DNA of 64,000 nt from Biscogniauxia marginata (GCA_022695795.1 MU404174.1:60157-124156), one strand, 5' to 3'. Positions 23,337 through 35,735 are shown, numbered from the stretch's first letter. Numbers and translations are program-made. The notes: a model not told the origin generated them from the sequence alone.

Positions 23337-23922
23337 TTATAACGATGAACAACTTCATTTGCCATTGACACGATGATACATGCTATTTATATTTATACAT
23401 ACGCAGATTTGGTATGTGTATAATACATGCCTAAGATAGATATATGGGCTGTGGGTTAGGTTAAGTTGGGTTTCTCTGCGAGTGATGGCCCCCTTTTGAA
23501 GTAGAATCGCGTCGTTTGTTTGTCCTTTGTAGGGTTGGATTTACTATGGTTACCCAGCTTGGTAGAAGGAACGGGAGGTTAGTGAAGTTGAGGAGGTTTT
23601 CACATGTAGGTAGGTAGGTAGTTGGTTGATTGATAGTATGTTATAAGTTTATATATATACGGTGAGAGTGTTTTGTGCGTGTTCACTAATGGCCACATCC
23701 TATGCTACCTGATATAAACAAGTATACCCCCCCACCCCCTTTTTTTTGGAGGGAGATTTTTATATCTTCTGTCTTTTTAATTTTTCGTTTTCAGGGCTTT
23801 TTTTTCTTCTTTTTAACCCCCCGTCCCTCCCCTATATTTACACAATCGTTGTCCTTGGCTAGTTTCCTACAGACCGTACACCCTTATAATTCTACGATCT
23901 CCGCTTGTATGTATGAAAAAAA

Positions 23923-23938
23923 GGGGGGGGGGGGGGGG
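23923..23938. repeat. G16 homopolymer
   Basis: Sixteen consecutive G follow seven A. It is likely to vary in length or to be mis-sized in sequencing. Confidence 0.8.
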
Positions 23939-24347
23939 TTAATTTGCTGTTTTCTATTTTCTTTATATAGAATAATACTGCCCCATGTTTGATGAGGCAG
24001 ACCTAGGTGTCCTTTTGCCAAAACCCTTAAATATGACGCGGAATTGTTAAGACATACACATACTATAACTAGAAGTGTTTTTTAGTGTTATGAATCGTAA
24101 TAAACACTTCATGATGCAAGCAGATGGCATGGTTATAGGGAAACTGTTAAGAAGAGCCACTCAAATCCCGATAGACAAGTCACATTTATTACCCTAGAAC
24201 GCTATATGTACTAGGGTGTGGTTTTTCGTATCTCTTCCAGTTTTCTTTGCGCCGTGTCTCTCACGTTGGCCCCTTAGCAACCGTCAACCTATGTAACTAA
24301 CTACTAGGAAGCTTAAGGTTGGTTTGTATTTGCATATCTATTTGTTT

Positions 24348-26045
24348 TTACCAGTGTCGGGGCATTTTACATGGGTCTTTGCGATAGTCGTAGAGCGTGG
24401 CGTCCGCCGGCGGCCTACGGAAACTCCCCTCCTCTAGGCAGTAAGCCGCATGCTCGACATATTTGGTGAGCTCCGTGCCGAAAGGCGTGGCGTGGACCTC
24501 GTCGCCTGCCTCACTGTCCCAGTCCGAGAAGTACTCCTCTCCGACAAGGTCCGCGCCGCCGAAGACCTCCCTCCCATCTCGGTGCTCGAACCGCCACATC
24601 GTCGTCGGCGCCCTCCCCTTGGTCTCGGCCCCGTCGGAGCTCTCAACCGGCCAGTAGTAAATTTTCCTGCCCTCGCGGCCCCAGTCCCATCGTGGCCACG
24701 CTTCAGGGTCGAGGCACTCGTCATTAGCATGGTTCCTGTAGTAACCATCTAGATTATCATCCTCTGCATATGCGAGATCTTGTTCTCCTGTGCTTCTGTA
24801 TTGGCGCCTGGGAGGTGAATACGAATCGTCGTAAGAGCTATCGGTAGAGTTTTGTTCCTCCGTTGCGTCGAATTCCTCGCTATCGTAATTGAGCTCGTAT
24901 TGGTAGTCATACATATCAGAGGTTCCGTCGTCTCCGTTGATGAACGCAAGGATTTTGTCTTCGGGAATTTTACGGGACCAAGGAAAAGTCCACTGCTGGT
25001 ACGAAATCGTGATGGAGTCTAGTCTGAGATCACTCATATGTCTCATGGCTTCGAGGTCTTTGCTGATTATAGGCCTGCTCAGGTGTAACTGCCGGAGGGT
25101 CTTGCTATGCCGCTCGACGAATTCGAGGAGAGTGTCCTGAAACTCGGCGCCGAGAATCCCAATAGAGTTCAAGTGTACCCAGTGATTTTCCTTCAGCACC
25201 GCCCTGAGGAGCAAAGGGGATGGTTGCTCGCAATGGAAACGAAGCGTAAGCTGGCGAAGATCTGTCGCGCTCCCTAGAACGCGAGCTAGGCGATCCGCAT
25301 CGTTTCCCTTATGGTACGTATCGAGGCTAAGATAGATAGATTGAAGTTTCTGGAAGCAGATCGAGTGCTGCTTGAAATCTAGATAGGTGATACTGGAACC
25401 TCCCTCCTCAACCCAGTGCAGGTGCTTGATCTTGGTAGGAAACTCGGCTAGTGCGGGAAGCAGGTATTGGAATAGGCCTATGTGATAGAGTGACTTATTG
25501 TAGTCCTTTTGGAAGTTGTACAGGTCTGCCGTGATTGGGTAGTCATCACATGGGATTAGCCGTCTATCGGGCATAGGCTGGGAGACGACGGTGTGGAGAT
25601 TGGGTAGTCTTCGTATAGCCGAGAAGAAGCTAGAGCGTAGTCCTTCGCGAGCAACTTCGTCTGGACAATACGACCGCGGATGCCAGAAGACCTGGGGGTC
25701 CGTTGCCGCTTCGTCCATGAGCCTGTGAATGGCCTCAAACTGGCCATCATCCTCGAGGAGTTTTCCTGGTGTGCGGATATGATCCTCGTCATCTAGGTAG
25801 AGCTCATACCACACTAGCGTCTGCACATGTGTGGCAAGGTAGGGCCTCTCAACGATGGAGAGGAGAGCATCCCGATCATTGATGAGCTGGGAGTAGTAAA
25901 CTGTTCTAAACAAGACTACCGCCGTAGCGTTAGACAGAGAGCGACATACTAGGCGGATTTCCTTCCAGTCGCGCCGCGATATGCACTGGTCGTTGAGTAT
26001 TTGTAAGAGGGTCTCCAAAGGGAGAGTGTCGATATTCGGACTCAT
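24348..26045 (-). CDS. F-box domain protein
   Basis: Likely substrate receptor for an SCF (Skp1-Cullin-F-box) ubiquitin ligase; target unknown. Single exon, 565 aa. The frame is open further upstream but only from a GTG, so the first ATG (26045), which puts the F-box at the extreme N-terminus, is chosen. The F-box covers about residues 3-45: IDTLPLETLLQILNDQ, then DWKEIRLVCRSLSNATAVVL and FRTVYYSQL. The middle (about 200-370) has leucine-rich, loosely repeated segments (DLRQLTLRFHCEQP, KTLRQLHLSRPII), suggesting degenerate LRR-like repeats. Residues about 390-450 are acidic and Tyr/Asp-rich (YDYQYELNYDSEEFDATEEQ). The C-terminal part is Trp-rich (WPRWDWGREGRKIYYW). This architecture is common among large, fast-evolving fungal F-box families. 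No partner is evident nearby. Confidence 0.83.
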   Translation of the reverse strand: MSPNIDTLPLETLLQILNDQCISRRDWKEIRLVCRSLSNATAVVLFRTVYYSQLINDRDALLSIVERPYLATHVQTLVWYELYLDDEDHIRTPGKLLEDDGQFEAIHRLMDEAATDPQVFWHPRSYCPDEVAREGLRSSFFSAIRRLPNLHTVVSQPMPDRRLIPCDDYPITADLYNFQKDYNKSLYHIGLFQYLLPALAEFPTKIKHLHWVEEGGSSITYLDFKQHSICFQKLQSIYLSLDTYHKGNDADRLARVLGSATDLRQLTLRFHCEQPSPLLLRAVLKENHWVHLNSIGILGAEFQDTLLEFVERHSKTLRQLHLSRPIISKDLEAMRHMSDLRLDSITISYQQWTFPWSRKIPEDKILAFINGDDGTSDMYDYQYELNYDSEEFDATEEQNSTDSSYDDSYSPPRRQYRSTGEQDLAYAEDDNLDGYYRNHANDECLDPEAWPRWDWGREGRKIYYWPVESSDGAETKGRAPTTMWRFEHRDGREVFGGADLVGEEYFSDWDSEAGDEVHATPFGTELTKYVEHAAYCLEEGSFRRPPADATLYDYRKDPCKMPRHW

Positions 26046-28296
26046 GATGAAAAATACCAGTAAGCACGGGGACGCCCTCGAGTTGGGGGGTGGGAGTTTG
26101 TCGACTATCACGGCAACGCAGGTGGTATCGGAGACAGATCTGTTAACAAAAATACTAAAGGTGAGAAAAAGGGAAGTCTGAAATAATAGCTGGGACCATT
26201 TTCACTAGCTAAATACATATGGGTGGGAGGTACGTACCCCCAAGGCTTCTTGCTCCCTGGACCTTATTGTTATAGTGAATGCGCGTGCGTCTGTTGGCCT
26301 TGGCCTTGGACTATTGTCTAGTTGCTATGATTTAGGCATGTCCCAGGCTTACGGGGCAATCCTTTCTCTATTTCAATACCCACAGACATATTCTACTTGA
26401 AGTCTGTGGTGCCATTGTGATGATCTTACTCTCTCAACTGTAAGGCAGCAAAGGCTTGGCTGACGTTTGCCAGGACCATCCTATGATAACACGACTGTGC
26501 TGCCTGGTATTTGATGGGGAATATACGCACAGGCCTTGCTTGTTGTCAAAACTCTGCCTGGAGAGAAGAGAAAGGAAGGATGGAAGAGGAGCCTACGACT
26601 CATACACAATACAGCCACCAGTTACCCCTGAGCTGCAAATCCTGTGATGATTGATATATCATGCGAAATGAAGGCTATGATGGTAGGTAATAGACATCCA
26701 CACTGAATAACCACGAGTGGTTGGTTACAATTATGATGGTATGGGTGTTTATGAGAATAGTGACTTACACCTGCCGGGATAACCCAGTCCTTGTATTGGA
26801 GTGGCTTGTCCGCCTTAAGAAAGAACGAGGGTATTTCACTTGCTCCTATTATTCCGCTTTGGATAGCCGGGAGAAGGGCTTAGGTATCTGAAACTCAGCA
26901 CTGACTTGACAACCATCGTCGTAGAAGCCGGTCCGGGTCCGGTCCCGGTTCTGTGCCTATGTCCGTTGCCGACCCCGATGGAGCCAAGACGCGGACCCGT
27001 AATTGGACTATACTCTTCCTGGAAGACGGCTGTAGGTAATTGAGTTTCGACATCCGCTAGGGCCACCAATGGGGACTGAAATCCTGCAGTGGTATGACCT
27101 GGACATGCAATAACAACGACGTGACTGTCACAGACTAGATACCGAATGTTTCTCACGACAGGCCAAAGGAAGTCCTACCTTGATATAGTCCTCGAAATTG
27201 TCATCTAGGCCGAGCACTTACCACTTGAGCCTCGAGACAAAACGCATTTCCATATTCAAAAAAACAGGCATGAGATTGCTGCTTGAAGGTCTCTTTCGTA
27301 ACTTATGTCGTTTCAGCTTTTCCGGGATAGACAACTGCCACTAAAGGGAATGATGGCCCTTACCGGGGAGTCCCGTCCCCGGTACAATACTATTTTCTCA
27401 ACCATATGTTTTATTCCAAGTGGTACGTCCTCAGGAGCATTCATTCCGCAGAGTCGACATGCCTACCCAGCACTGGCCCGGCCCAACAAAATCCGACACG
27501 GAAACTGCGAGAATAACGGCATAGAAATATGAGAAGTGGCGGCGTTTGGAAGACCTGCTCTGCCGCCAAACCCCACGCCCTCGATCGGGAAGGTGATCTA
27601 GGGTGTTAACGACGAACAGCCGGCATCCCTTCCCATTGGGTAAATGGCAATACCGCACTGGCGAGCTGAAAACTCAAATACCCGCGTGCATTATTAGTTC
27701 TGAGCATCACAAATCATACCGTACATGTTCGTGATCGGTGCGCTGACACCCACTATCATCAATGTCGTGGCGGATGGGATGCTGGAGACCGCCCGCTCCC
27801 CTAGACATCATAACATTCGGTTGGTATCGACACACCTAATGAAAAAATGAAAAAATGAAAAAGGCCCCAGTGGGAATAAGTTGTTTGGACTACTTCGCTG
27901 TTCTAGCGGCCGCGATACTGATTACTGTGCTGCTGACGACTTGTATACCCTTCACGGTGGCGTCGAGGTAGAGCACTCTATTGTGCCAAGTATTCCACGC
28001 AATAGGCAGTGTCCTGATTTGCTAGGATATCAATATCTCAGGTTGACGCTCGGGAATACTTGCCCGGGGATGAACGCCTTTCGGTTGCAACCACTGCGCA
28101 GGAGACGCTCGGTAGAAAAGGAGGTGAGATTGGTCAGTTGCCTTAGGTAGGTTATACGTAATTGGGGTATAAAGAAGCGGGGGGTCTAGATTATAGCATC
28201 GTTTTTTCCAGTAAATAGCCAAAGCTATCTCTATAGCCAAACGTAAATAAGCGTCACTCTTACTTACCCTCGAACTTGAAGTCAGTAGGCAATATC
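26046..28296. other. Intergenic, divergent F-box / P450
   Basis: 2.25 kb between divergently transcribed genes. Short open frames (26836-27156 minus, 27305-27532 plus, 27881-28150 plus) show no domain or splice-supported continuation. An AATGAAAA triple repeat lies at 27838-27861. Both promoters must lie here. Confidence 0.5.
27838..27861. repeat. AATGAAAA tandem (3 copies)
   Basis: Three perfect tandem copies of an 8-bp unit, about 435 bp upstream of the P450 start codon. Confidence 0.75.
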
Positions 28297-30126
28297 ATGT
28301 TTGGCGATCTTCTAGCTCGGCCGGCAGTGCTGGCGCCAGCACTGCTAGTCGTCGGTTACGTCTTGTATCAGCTCTTCCGCCCGTCTAAGCTTCCAGATAT
28401 CCCTATTATTGGCTCTAGGCCGGGAGAATGGTTCCCGCTCATGCGCGCAAGAGTAGGTATTCTTTTAGATGAACTGTAATTAGCGGCCTCACCTTTGTTC
28501 CTATTAATTCGAGTGGCCGTGGAAGACGTGCGCTCCCACGACGGACTTTGAAAGCTTACCCTATTCTTAATACCTACCAGAGGGAGTAGAAACTGACCAT
28601 GAGGTTAGTGGCGGAACGTGAAAGGAATGAAGTCGGCCATCCAGCTGGCATATGATCAGTACAAGGACCAGGCCTGCATCATCCCAGTCGCGGGCGCGAC
28701 CGATTTCGTTATGCTTCCCGTCCGAGAAATACAGTGGCTCGTAGATCAGCCTGATTCGGATTTCAACATGCACGAGCAGACGAGGGAGGCTCTCCAACTT
28801 GACTATACCGTTATGGACGCCCAGCTCACCCGCACCATTGCTCACCACAAACTCATATCCGGCGTCCTGACCAGGGAGACGGGCAACCTGGTCCCGGATC
28901 TGATCGACGAGATCCGGTTCTCGGTGGACAAGCTCTGGGGCACCGACACGGAAAACTTCAAGACCATCTCGGTGTTCAGCGTGATGCAGCGCATCATCGG
29001 CCACGCGACGAATCGGATCTTCGTCGGCCTCCCGCTGTGCCGGGACCCCGCGCTCCTCGACACGGGCGTGGCGTTCGCGCGCGACGTGCCGCTGTCCTCG
29101 CGACTGCTGCGCTTCGTATGGAAGCCGGTCCGGCCCCTCGCGGCGCTCCTCGTCACCCTGCCGAACCGGGTTCACACGAACCGGTTCTGCCAGATCATCC
29201 GACCAGAGGTCCAGCGGCGGCTGCGGGAGTACGACGCCCGGCGCGCGGACCCGGAGACCAAGGCCGCCGCCGACGACGGGGGGGAGCCGAACGACTTCCT
29301 CCAGTGGCTGCTGAGGCAGGCCAGGGAGCTGGGCGACCCGTACCTGGGCCGGCCCGACACGCTCGCGGGGCGCGTGCTCCTGCTCAACTTCGCCTCGATC
29401 CACACCTCCTCGTTCGCCGTGACCCACGCGCTCCTCGACCTGGCGTCCTCGCGGCAGGCCCACTTCGACGAGCTGCGGGCCGAGATCGCCTCCGCGCTCA
29501 CGGAACAAGGCGGCGGCGGCGGCGGCGGCGGCGGCGGGCGCTGGAACAAGCGCGCGCTCGCCGCCATGCCCAAGCTCGACAGCGTCTTCCGCGAGTCGCA
29601 GCGCCTCAACTCGTTCATCACGCTCGCGACGAACCGCCTCGTCGTCAACCCCGCGGGGGTCACGACGCCCTCGGGCGTCCACCTCCCGCGCGGCACCGTC
29701 GTGTGCGCGCCGTCCTACCCCGTGCTCCACGACCCGGCCGTCTACCCGGACCCGGAGACCTTCCGGCCGTTCCGGTTCTCCGAGAAGCGCGCCGCGGCGG
29801 GGGACAAGGGCGGAGAGGAGAGCGGTAGCGGCGGCGGCAGCGGCGGGGGGGAGTCGTACGTCCAGCGCGCGCGGCAGGCCTTCGCCACCACGAGCCCCGA
29901 GTTCATGGCCTTCGGGCACGGGAGGCACGCGTGCCCGGGGCGCTTCTTCGCGTCGGCCGAGCTGCGGCTCATGCTGGCGTACCTGGTCATGAACTACGAC
30001 TTCGAGATCCAGGACGAGCGGCCGCGGAACATCTGGTTTGGGGCCAGTAGGTTGCCGCCGATGAGGGCAACTATCAGGGTCAGGAGGAGGAGGGATGGCG
30101 GCGGTGGTGTTGATGGTAGTGGGTAG
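28297..30126 (+). CDS. Cytochrome P450 monooxygenase
   Basis: Haem-thiolate monooxygenase, probably ER-anchored; substrate unknown. Model: join(28297..28452,28609..30126), 557 aa, with a 156-bp intron. Splicing gives LMRAR/WRNVKGMKSAIQLA, which is collinear with fungal P450s. The first ATG (28297) is used because the frame upstream opens only with TTG. Features: N-terminal membrane anchor (about 10-25, VLAPALLVVGYVLYQLF); proline-rich hinge (PSKLPDIPIIGSRPGEWF); I-helix NFASIHTSS (about 312-320), the variant seen in fungal secondary-metabolism P450s resembling ent-kaurene oxidase; ExxR as ESQR (381-384); PERF-like FRPFRF; haem loop FGHGRHACPGRF (487-498) with Cys494 as ligand. Oddities: a Gly10 run (353-362) and a Gly/Ser/Glu insert (about 445-467), and exon 2 is much more GC-rich, especially at third positions, than exon 1 or the flanks. 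No terpene cyclase, PKS or transporter lies beside it. Confidence 0.94.
29507..29538 (+). repeat. (GGC)n tract encoding poly-Gly
   Basis: About ten GGC codons in the P450 exon give an uninterrupted Gly run between the I- and K-helices. Confidence 0.85.
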
Positions 30127-31688
30127 TGGTGGTTCGGCAGTAGTCCGGTAGGAAAACCAAAGTAGCTTTCATTGCCATAGGACGCATGCGAGAAGAGAAT
30201 CGTTTGAACACACACTAGGTGGGGGTTTTCTGTGTGCTCTAGGGGCGGAATCGATACGCCGTACTGGAGAGTTAGAGAGAGGCATGGTCAACCTGATACT
30301 AGAGAGGGGGGGTGCGACCGACGACACAGGAGAGAGACACCGACGTCCATCCCCAGAGGTAGGCAGCGTATCAAGCTCGAAGGATACCTTCGCTCCCATC
30401 TCAGTGATAGGCAAAATATGTTTGCTGTTTCGTTTGTGCGTATAAGTGCCCGAATTACTGCTTACAGAGGACTGACCAGCTCGTCGAGTAGATAAGGGGG
30501 GGGGGGATGGTAATCTCTGGACAAACAGTCCGATAATGATAGCGCTAGGTGGAGGAAAACCGTCATCTGTCTCTCTATCACTACATCATTACACTCTTCT
30601 TTTCCCTCCCTGTTAGTTTACGGTTGTGCTGTCGGGACACCGTCTGGTGGGGTTACCTCGGCTGGAGAGAGTATCGTAGCATGTCGCAATTGTCCATGCT
30701 CAAGTGTAAGTTCGATCGCACTGAGAGAGAGGATCTTCAGACGCTATGCCTTGAGACCCCTAGTACAGGAATGCGATATTTTCTTCCAGGAAAAGATATC
30801 GGAAGACTTGGTGATACCATACGATAATATGATTCCATTCCAGCCCCTCTAGTGGCCTCCAAGCCCGACACCCCCTCCCTTTCCTTGAACCCTTTCTTTC
30901 GAGGCACAGGGAGGAGGATTCGCTCCGCCGTGTCGAAGCAAACATCAAGAAGAAAATCATACGGGATAGAATTTCCCATCTGTAAGAGCCCTTTTCGGTC
31001 TAATTATGACCGGGGAAGTTGACAATCAGATGCGCTCTGGCTAGGTTCGTTCAGTAGACGGGCTACTCAGGTAACGTAACGGGCGTTACAGTCCGGGAGG
31101 GGGGTTTCGAGGAAATAGAAATCACGATGAACACGGGAATACGCTTACAAATTGCAAGTTATAGCATAGCAATCCTTCCACTACGGAATACTAACAATTG
31201 TTATTTGTTGGGGTGGAGGGCCCTTTTTTCTTCTTCTTTCCGTTTATTCTTTTTTCAGTTTTTCCTCCGGGCGATAGATGGGGGGGGAAACGGGAAGAAG
31301 ACTGATAAAAGGAAAGAAAACCTGCGTGACAGGGGAGCTGTTGGCGCGACAGGGCTAGCGAATACGAGATTCTGGTAACCAAACAACCTCAGATCGCCGG
31401 CGCAGCCAAGGGGGCTTGGTTCACCGTCGTGTTACTTACCTGAAGGGCGAAAACTGAAGAAAAAAAACCCGATCACCGCTACCTTTTTGTTTTCCCCCAT
31501 CGAAATCAATTCTAAATTCTTTTGTTTTCTTCGTTGTCGTGCAAGATGAGCGGTGAGGAAATATCTGGCGAACCAAGTAAAGGGGGGGGGGCGGGATTAG
31601 ATAACTTGACAACCTTTGCTGCTGCGAGTAGCAAGGTTCTCAGGTTGGACGACTTGCGAGACATGCAGAGGCAATAGTATATCTACGT

Positions 31689-31740
31689 AAGGCAACGCAA
31701 GGCACGGCGAGGCAAGGTAAGGCAAGTAGGCAAGTAGGTA
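31689..31740. repeat. Degenerate AAGGCA-type tandem
   Basis: Imperfect repeats of GCAAGGCA/GGCAAGTA pass into AGTAGGTAAC, giving a strongly purine-biased plus strand. Confidence 0.6.
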
Positions 31741-33316
31741 ACTAATTAAGGTACGGTGTTACTCGATAATGTATATCCTCCGTAGGTACCCATGCCCAGC
31801 CAGTGTCGGCGCTGGAGATCCGGTATGTATTCCATTATATCTGCAGGTACACGGGCACTCAATTAAAGCCGCAGCGTAGTAGGCCAACTTGGGAGAGAGA
31901 AGAGACCGTTTTTACTGTCGTTTTTTCGGGTTTCTTGTTTGTTCGCTGACGGCTACCTAGACAGTTCTCTTCTCGAATATCAGTGGAATGCTTGTCTTGT
32001 CCCCCTTCCACCCCTACAACCCTCGCTTGTCCCTTTCTCTATGTCGATGAAGGTGACTAAGTCTTTCCCTTCAAAACCAGGCCTTCTAGAACGTGTGAAC
32101 CTGAGTGATAACACTGGCCCTCTACTATTAGACGTCATAAGTCTGTTATACCCCTAACTAATCAAGATACCTTAGACTATGGTCGCGTATCCATCTGGAT
32201 GCAGACAAAGAGCCCACGAACTGGTTTTAAGCGTGGGGGCACCGGCAGCAACGAAAGCACGTTGGAAAAGACGACGTCGATCCTCGGGCGACCTTTCCTT
32301 TCGGTCCTTGCCAGCTTTGGGTAATGGGATACCGAAGCACTACTCATGCAGTAGCGGTATATATTCATGCAAGGTGCTTTAGTCAAAAATGGCAGGAAGG
32401 CGAGAGACTAAGAAGAGAAGCGTGTCCTTCTAGAACCCATCGAACGGTACACCCATCTGCATGTACGTACAGGAAAGGTCATCGAACCCGCTCCAATAGC
32501 AGTCCCCTCTCACCCTCTCTTCCCCCCTTTTCTCTTCGTGCGCCGTCGTACCTATCTTTCTTTCCCACCGGCATCCTCGACAACAGAATAATACTAGAAG
32601 AGGTAGCTGGGAAATACCGACTTCCTCACGGCCAGTTGAGAGGCTCCATGACACGTTACAGGCGCGAGACAGGTCGACCAGCTAACTAGAGCAGCTGGTT
32701 TAGGGAGATCCACAGCTTTCATGCTACACTACATACCATACAAACCCTATTCGTCTACCGGAGGACACAGCGACTGCTAGCTCGTCGATAGACCTACTTG
32801 TGTATTCCCCTCTGCTCCGGGCCCCGGGAATCTCTAGGGGGGCGTGGCTATATCGCATAGTCGCGTACACAATTCTGTTGCGGGCTTTACCACAGGCCAT
32901 CGGTCGTGTGCCTGACTATACGTATGCATCTATCACGTACAAACATGACGATGTTCAAACATAAAGATAATACCCATGCAGAAAGGCGAAAGAATGGGTT
33001 TTGTGTAAGTTCATAGTCTACGGTACTTTCTTTCGGCACGTATTCCCGCCCCTTTCCCTAGTTGACCAACAGGTCCTATTCTCTATACGGACGGCTATTT
33101 TCGGATAGACCCTCGCTATGCTTCGACGTAGCTAAGCACGACATAGTCTAAGGATAACGCGAAAAGCCGTGAGACCTTCTCTGTGCGACCTAGCAACTTC
33201 CAGACTAGGAGATCTCGCTGCAGATGTAGGTCGATAGGACTTGGCCACGGTGTCTTCCCTAGCACAGGGGCATCGAAGACTCTGTACCTAGTAGCCTACT
33301 AGATATCTAATCCTAC

Positions 33317-33345
33317 AGTGAACGGTGAACGGCGAACAGTGAACG
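33317..33345. repeat. GTGAACG-type short tandem
   Basis: Four imperfect copies of a 7-8 bp unit (AGTGAACG, GTGAACG, GCGAAC, AGTGAACG). Confidence 0.65.
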
Positions 33346-35735
33346 TCACTTATATTCTCTCGTTCTGCGATAGAGAGTTTCAAGGTACATCGCAACTTAT
33401 TCATTAACTGTATAGAATGTGGTCATCATAGAGACTCAGTCACTTCTCCTTATAGAGCAAGCAAGCTAACGCGCTCTTAGGCTTATAGCTGCTAACATGG
33501 CGCAACGTAGCACCTCTTTTTCATCCGCTTACGGGACGACGATGATAATGAACCACACATTGCAGGTATAATATTGTATGTATCTTGACGGGAAAAAAAA
33601 ATTGGGGACGACGTCCTCATTGACTGTTATCCCCGACCGTCGAAAGATACACCTGCATTCGTCGAACTTGCCCATATTTCTCTATTCCCCGCCCCCTTAA
33701 ACTTAGATACGAAAGTTATCAAGGCAAAGAAGAAAGTATGACAAAAAAAAAGAATTGCCCCCCCAAAAAGGGTAGCAGGTAGGTATGTAAGGAACAAACA
33801 AAGAAGGCCAATAGAGAGGTAAAGGTAAGGATTGGACAACATGTATGCATAAATCTATTATTAGAATCCCGGAAACCTCGTATCAAGGTTTAGGTAAGGC
33901 GATGTCAAAAAAACGGTTGGTTACCTATGTATGTATGTACGTAGGTTAGGATACAAAAAAAAAGGGTTACGTTCAGGTACCAAAATTCCGAATCCGAGGC
34001 TGACGAAACCTACCTGCCGCTCTATGGGTGTCTGGCGCGCTTCTAACTTTATCCTCCTCGCCCCCCGGATATCTCTCTGATTGGCTTCCTCCATTTCTTG
34101 TTTTTCGACGCTTCTTGGCTTCCTCATCCATGCCAAGCAGGAGAGCTGAGCCAACCAGGTAGCCGACTAAGCCAATCAGATAGTCGTCCACGTACCCCTT
34201 CCCTTTGGACTCTCTCTGTCTTGTGACTTGAGTAAAAATAAAGTGGCTTAGCATCCAAGTAATGCTATTTTTTGTCCAGCGTTAACATAACGTGAGCGTG
34301 GCGTTATTGAAGTTGAATATCTTAGTTATTTAGTAGTTGAAGCTGACTTGACAGTTATACCCGGTAGCCACCCACTTAGAAGCGGCGATAGTATCCAGTG
34401 TGCAAAATATGACCTAATGCATATATCTCGTTAATTTCACTACCAGCACGTCATCTTAAGCATGTTTAAAGCAACGTTGCAGACGAGGCTCAAGCTATGG
34501 GACCTGGGGGCTATTGAAGGGCCTAACTTAAAGCAAAAGTTGATGATACCACGGGAATAGGTGAAAAGGCCCAAGTAATTTGGTGGGTCGGGAAGAATTG
34601 CGCCCGGGGGCGGGAAGGTCTTCGGGACAAGCAATGGCGGATCCGCAGGGGCGTGGATTGAAGGTCCGGGCCGTCTCGCATACTGGAGAAGGTAGAGAGC
34701 ATAGCCAATCGCCGATGAAAGCGTTGTGGTCTCACGGCCGAAGGGTACCCATCTTAAAGAGCTAGATAGGGGGGGCCGCATTAGTAGAACGTAAACTACG
34801 GAAAGAAAAAGTAAACATTTCACTGCAGTATGGAAAGGGGTGGGAGGGGAACCCCAAGTGCTAGGAGAACATCATCGTCGATTATTATTAAGATTAGTTA
34901 TCCGCGAGTTGACGAAACCGACCGAGCGGTTTACTCCATCTTGCAATACATCAAATGCCCATGCCTTCCAAGCGCTGGTGCAACAACAGATAACTAAATG
35001 CTCCGACATCGAGTCGTTGGGCAGCTCAACAGTCTCCTTCTGTGTCACTTTTCCACCCAGCGCCACACAAATAAACCACTGACCACAATAACTCCGATTT
35101 ATCTGGCGACAGCGAAAGAATCTCTTATCGCTTGTGCCCCCATTAACCCGTCCGCCCAATGGCGAAAATCATCACAATCCCCTTCTCTTCCTATCCTCCA
35201 AACAACCCTGAAAACAAAAGCAAACGCTAACTTAAATAAAAACGCCGTCCCAATGCAATGACAGACCGCCCGTGAGGTCGTCGATTTTGGTTCCCAGATG
35301 AAGAGGTGTAAACAGTCGCTATGCAATTTGGTAAAAAGGGGTGTGGGGGTATCCTGATAATTTGAACAATGCAATTTTCCGCAAGGAGTGGCCGAGATTC
35401 TATTCCGGATGTATAGAAATCGTCGTGAGTCATAAGGAGCGTGAATGGTCGGTCTATAATGCGATATCTTGTGTAAGGAGTGTCTATTGGGGTATCTTCT
35501 GGTGTAGTCGTAAAGGAGCGTCATAAGCTTGTTGATTATGCAATGTGTGTTACGCATTTAGTGCAACATAAGGATCGTGGGTATCATTGTGTCGATATAG
35601 ACATGTGGGTGTCTTTGAAGCCTGTCAAAGGAGTGTGGTGTACAATCGCGTCTGTGGGGAAAGTCGAAGGAGTATTAAAGTGTTGGGAAAATCGAGCTGA
35701 CATGGTGTTGTTAAATAAAAAGTCCTAGAAACCAC

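Larger units (their letters stand above)
22623..24347. other. Convergent spacer, Ssh4-like / F-box gene
   Basis: 1.7 kb between converging genes. It holds homopolymer and simple-sequence tracts: T14 near 22903-22917, a 15-bp tandem at 23301-23336, (GTAG)n near 23609-23622, and A7 followed by G16 at 23916-23938. No gene is visible. Confidence 0.5.
30127..35735. other. Convergent non-coding interval, P450 / Zn2Cys6 gene
   Basis: 5.6 kb with no supported gene. Many frames of 60-150 codons occur on both strands, but none has a recognisable motif. One (34440-34823, minus, 127 codons) begins with a hydrophobic stretch that could pass for a signal peptide, but its body is Pro-rich and unrecognised. 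Simple repeats include AAGGCA-type repeats (31689-31740) and GTGAACG-type repeats (33317-33345). Several G- and A-homopolymers are present. Confidence 0.5.

Noticed and set aside
29037..29828. 263-codon plus-strand frame overlapping the P450 in another phase
   Set aside because: Arg/Ala/Pro-rich shadow of the same GC-rich exon, lacking any motif.
28567..29928. 453-codon open frame antisense to the P450
   Set aside because: It is a shadow of the GC-rich P450 exon: third-position G/C removes stops on the other strand. Its Arg/Glu/Val-rich sequence has no domain, while the sense strand has the full set of P450 motifs.
34440..34823. 127-codon minus frame with a hydrophobic N-terminus (possible small secreted protein)
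   Set aside because: The hydrophobic start is followed by Pro-rich, Cys-poor sequence without a clear cleavage site or family. Such frames are expected by chance in 5.6 kb of spacer.
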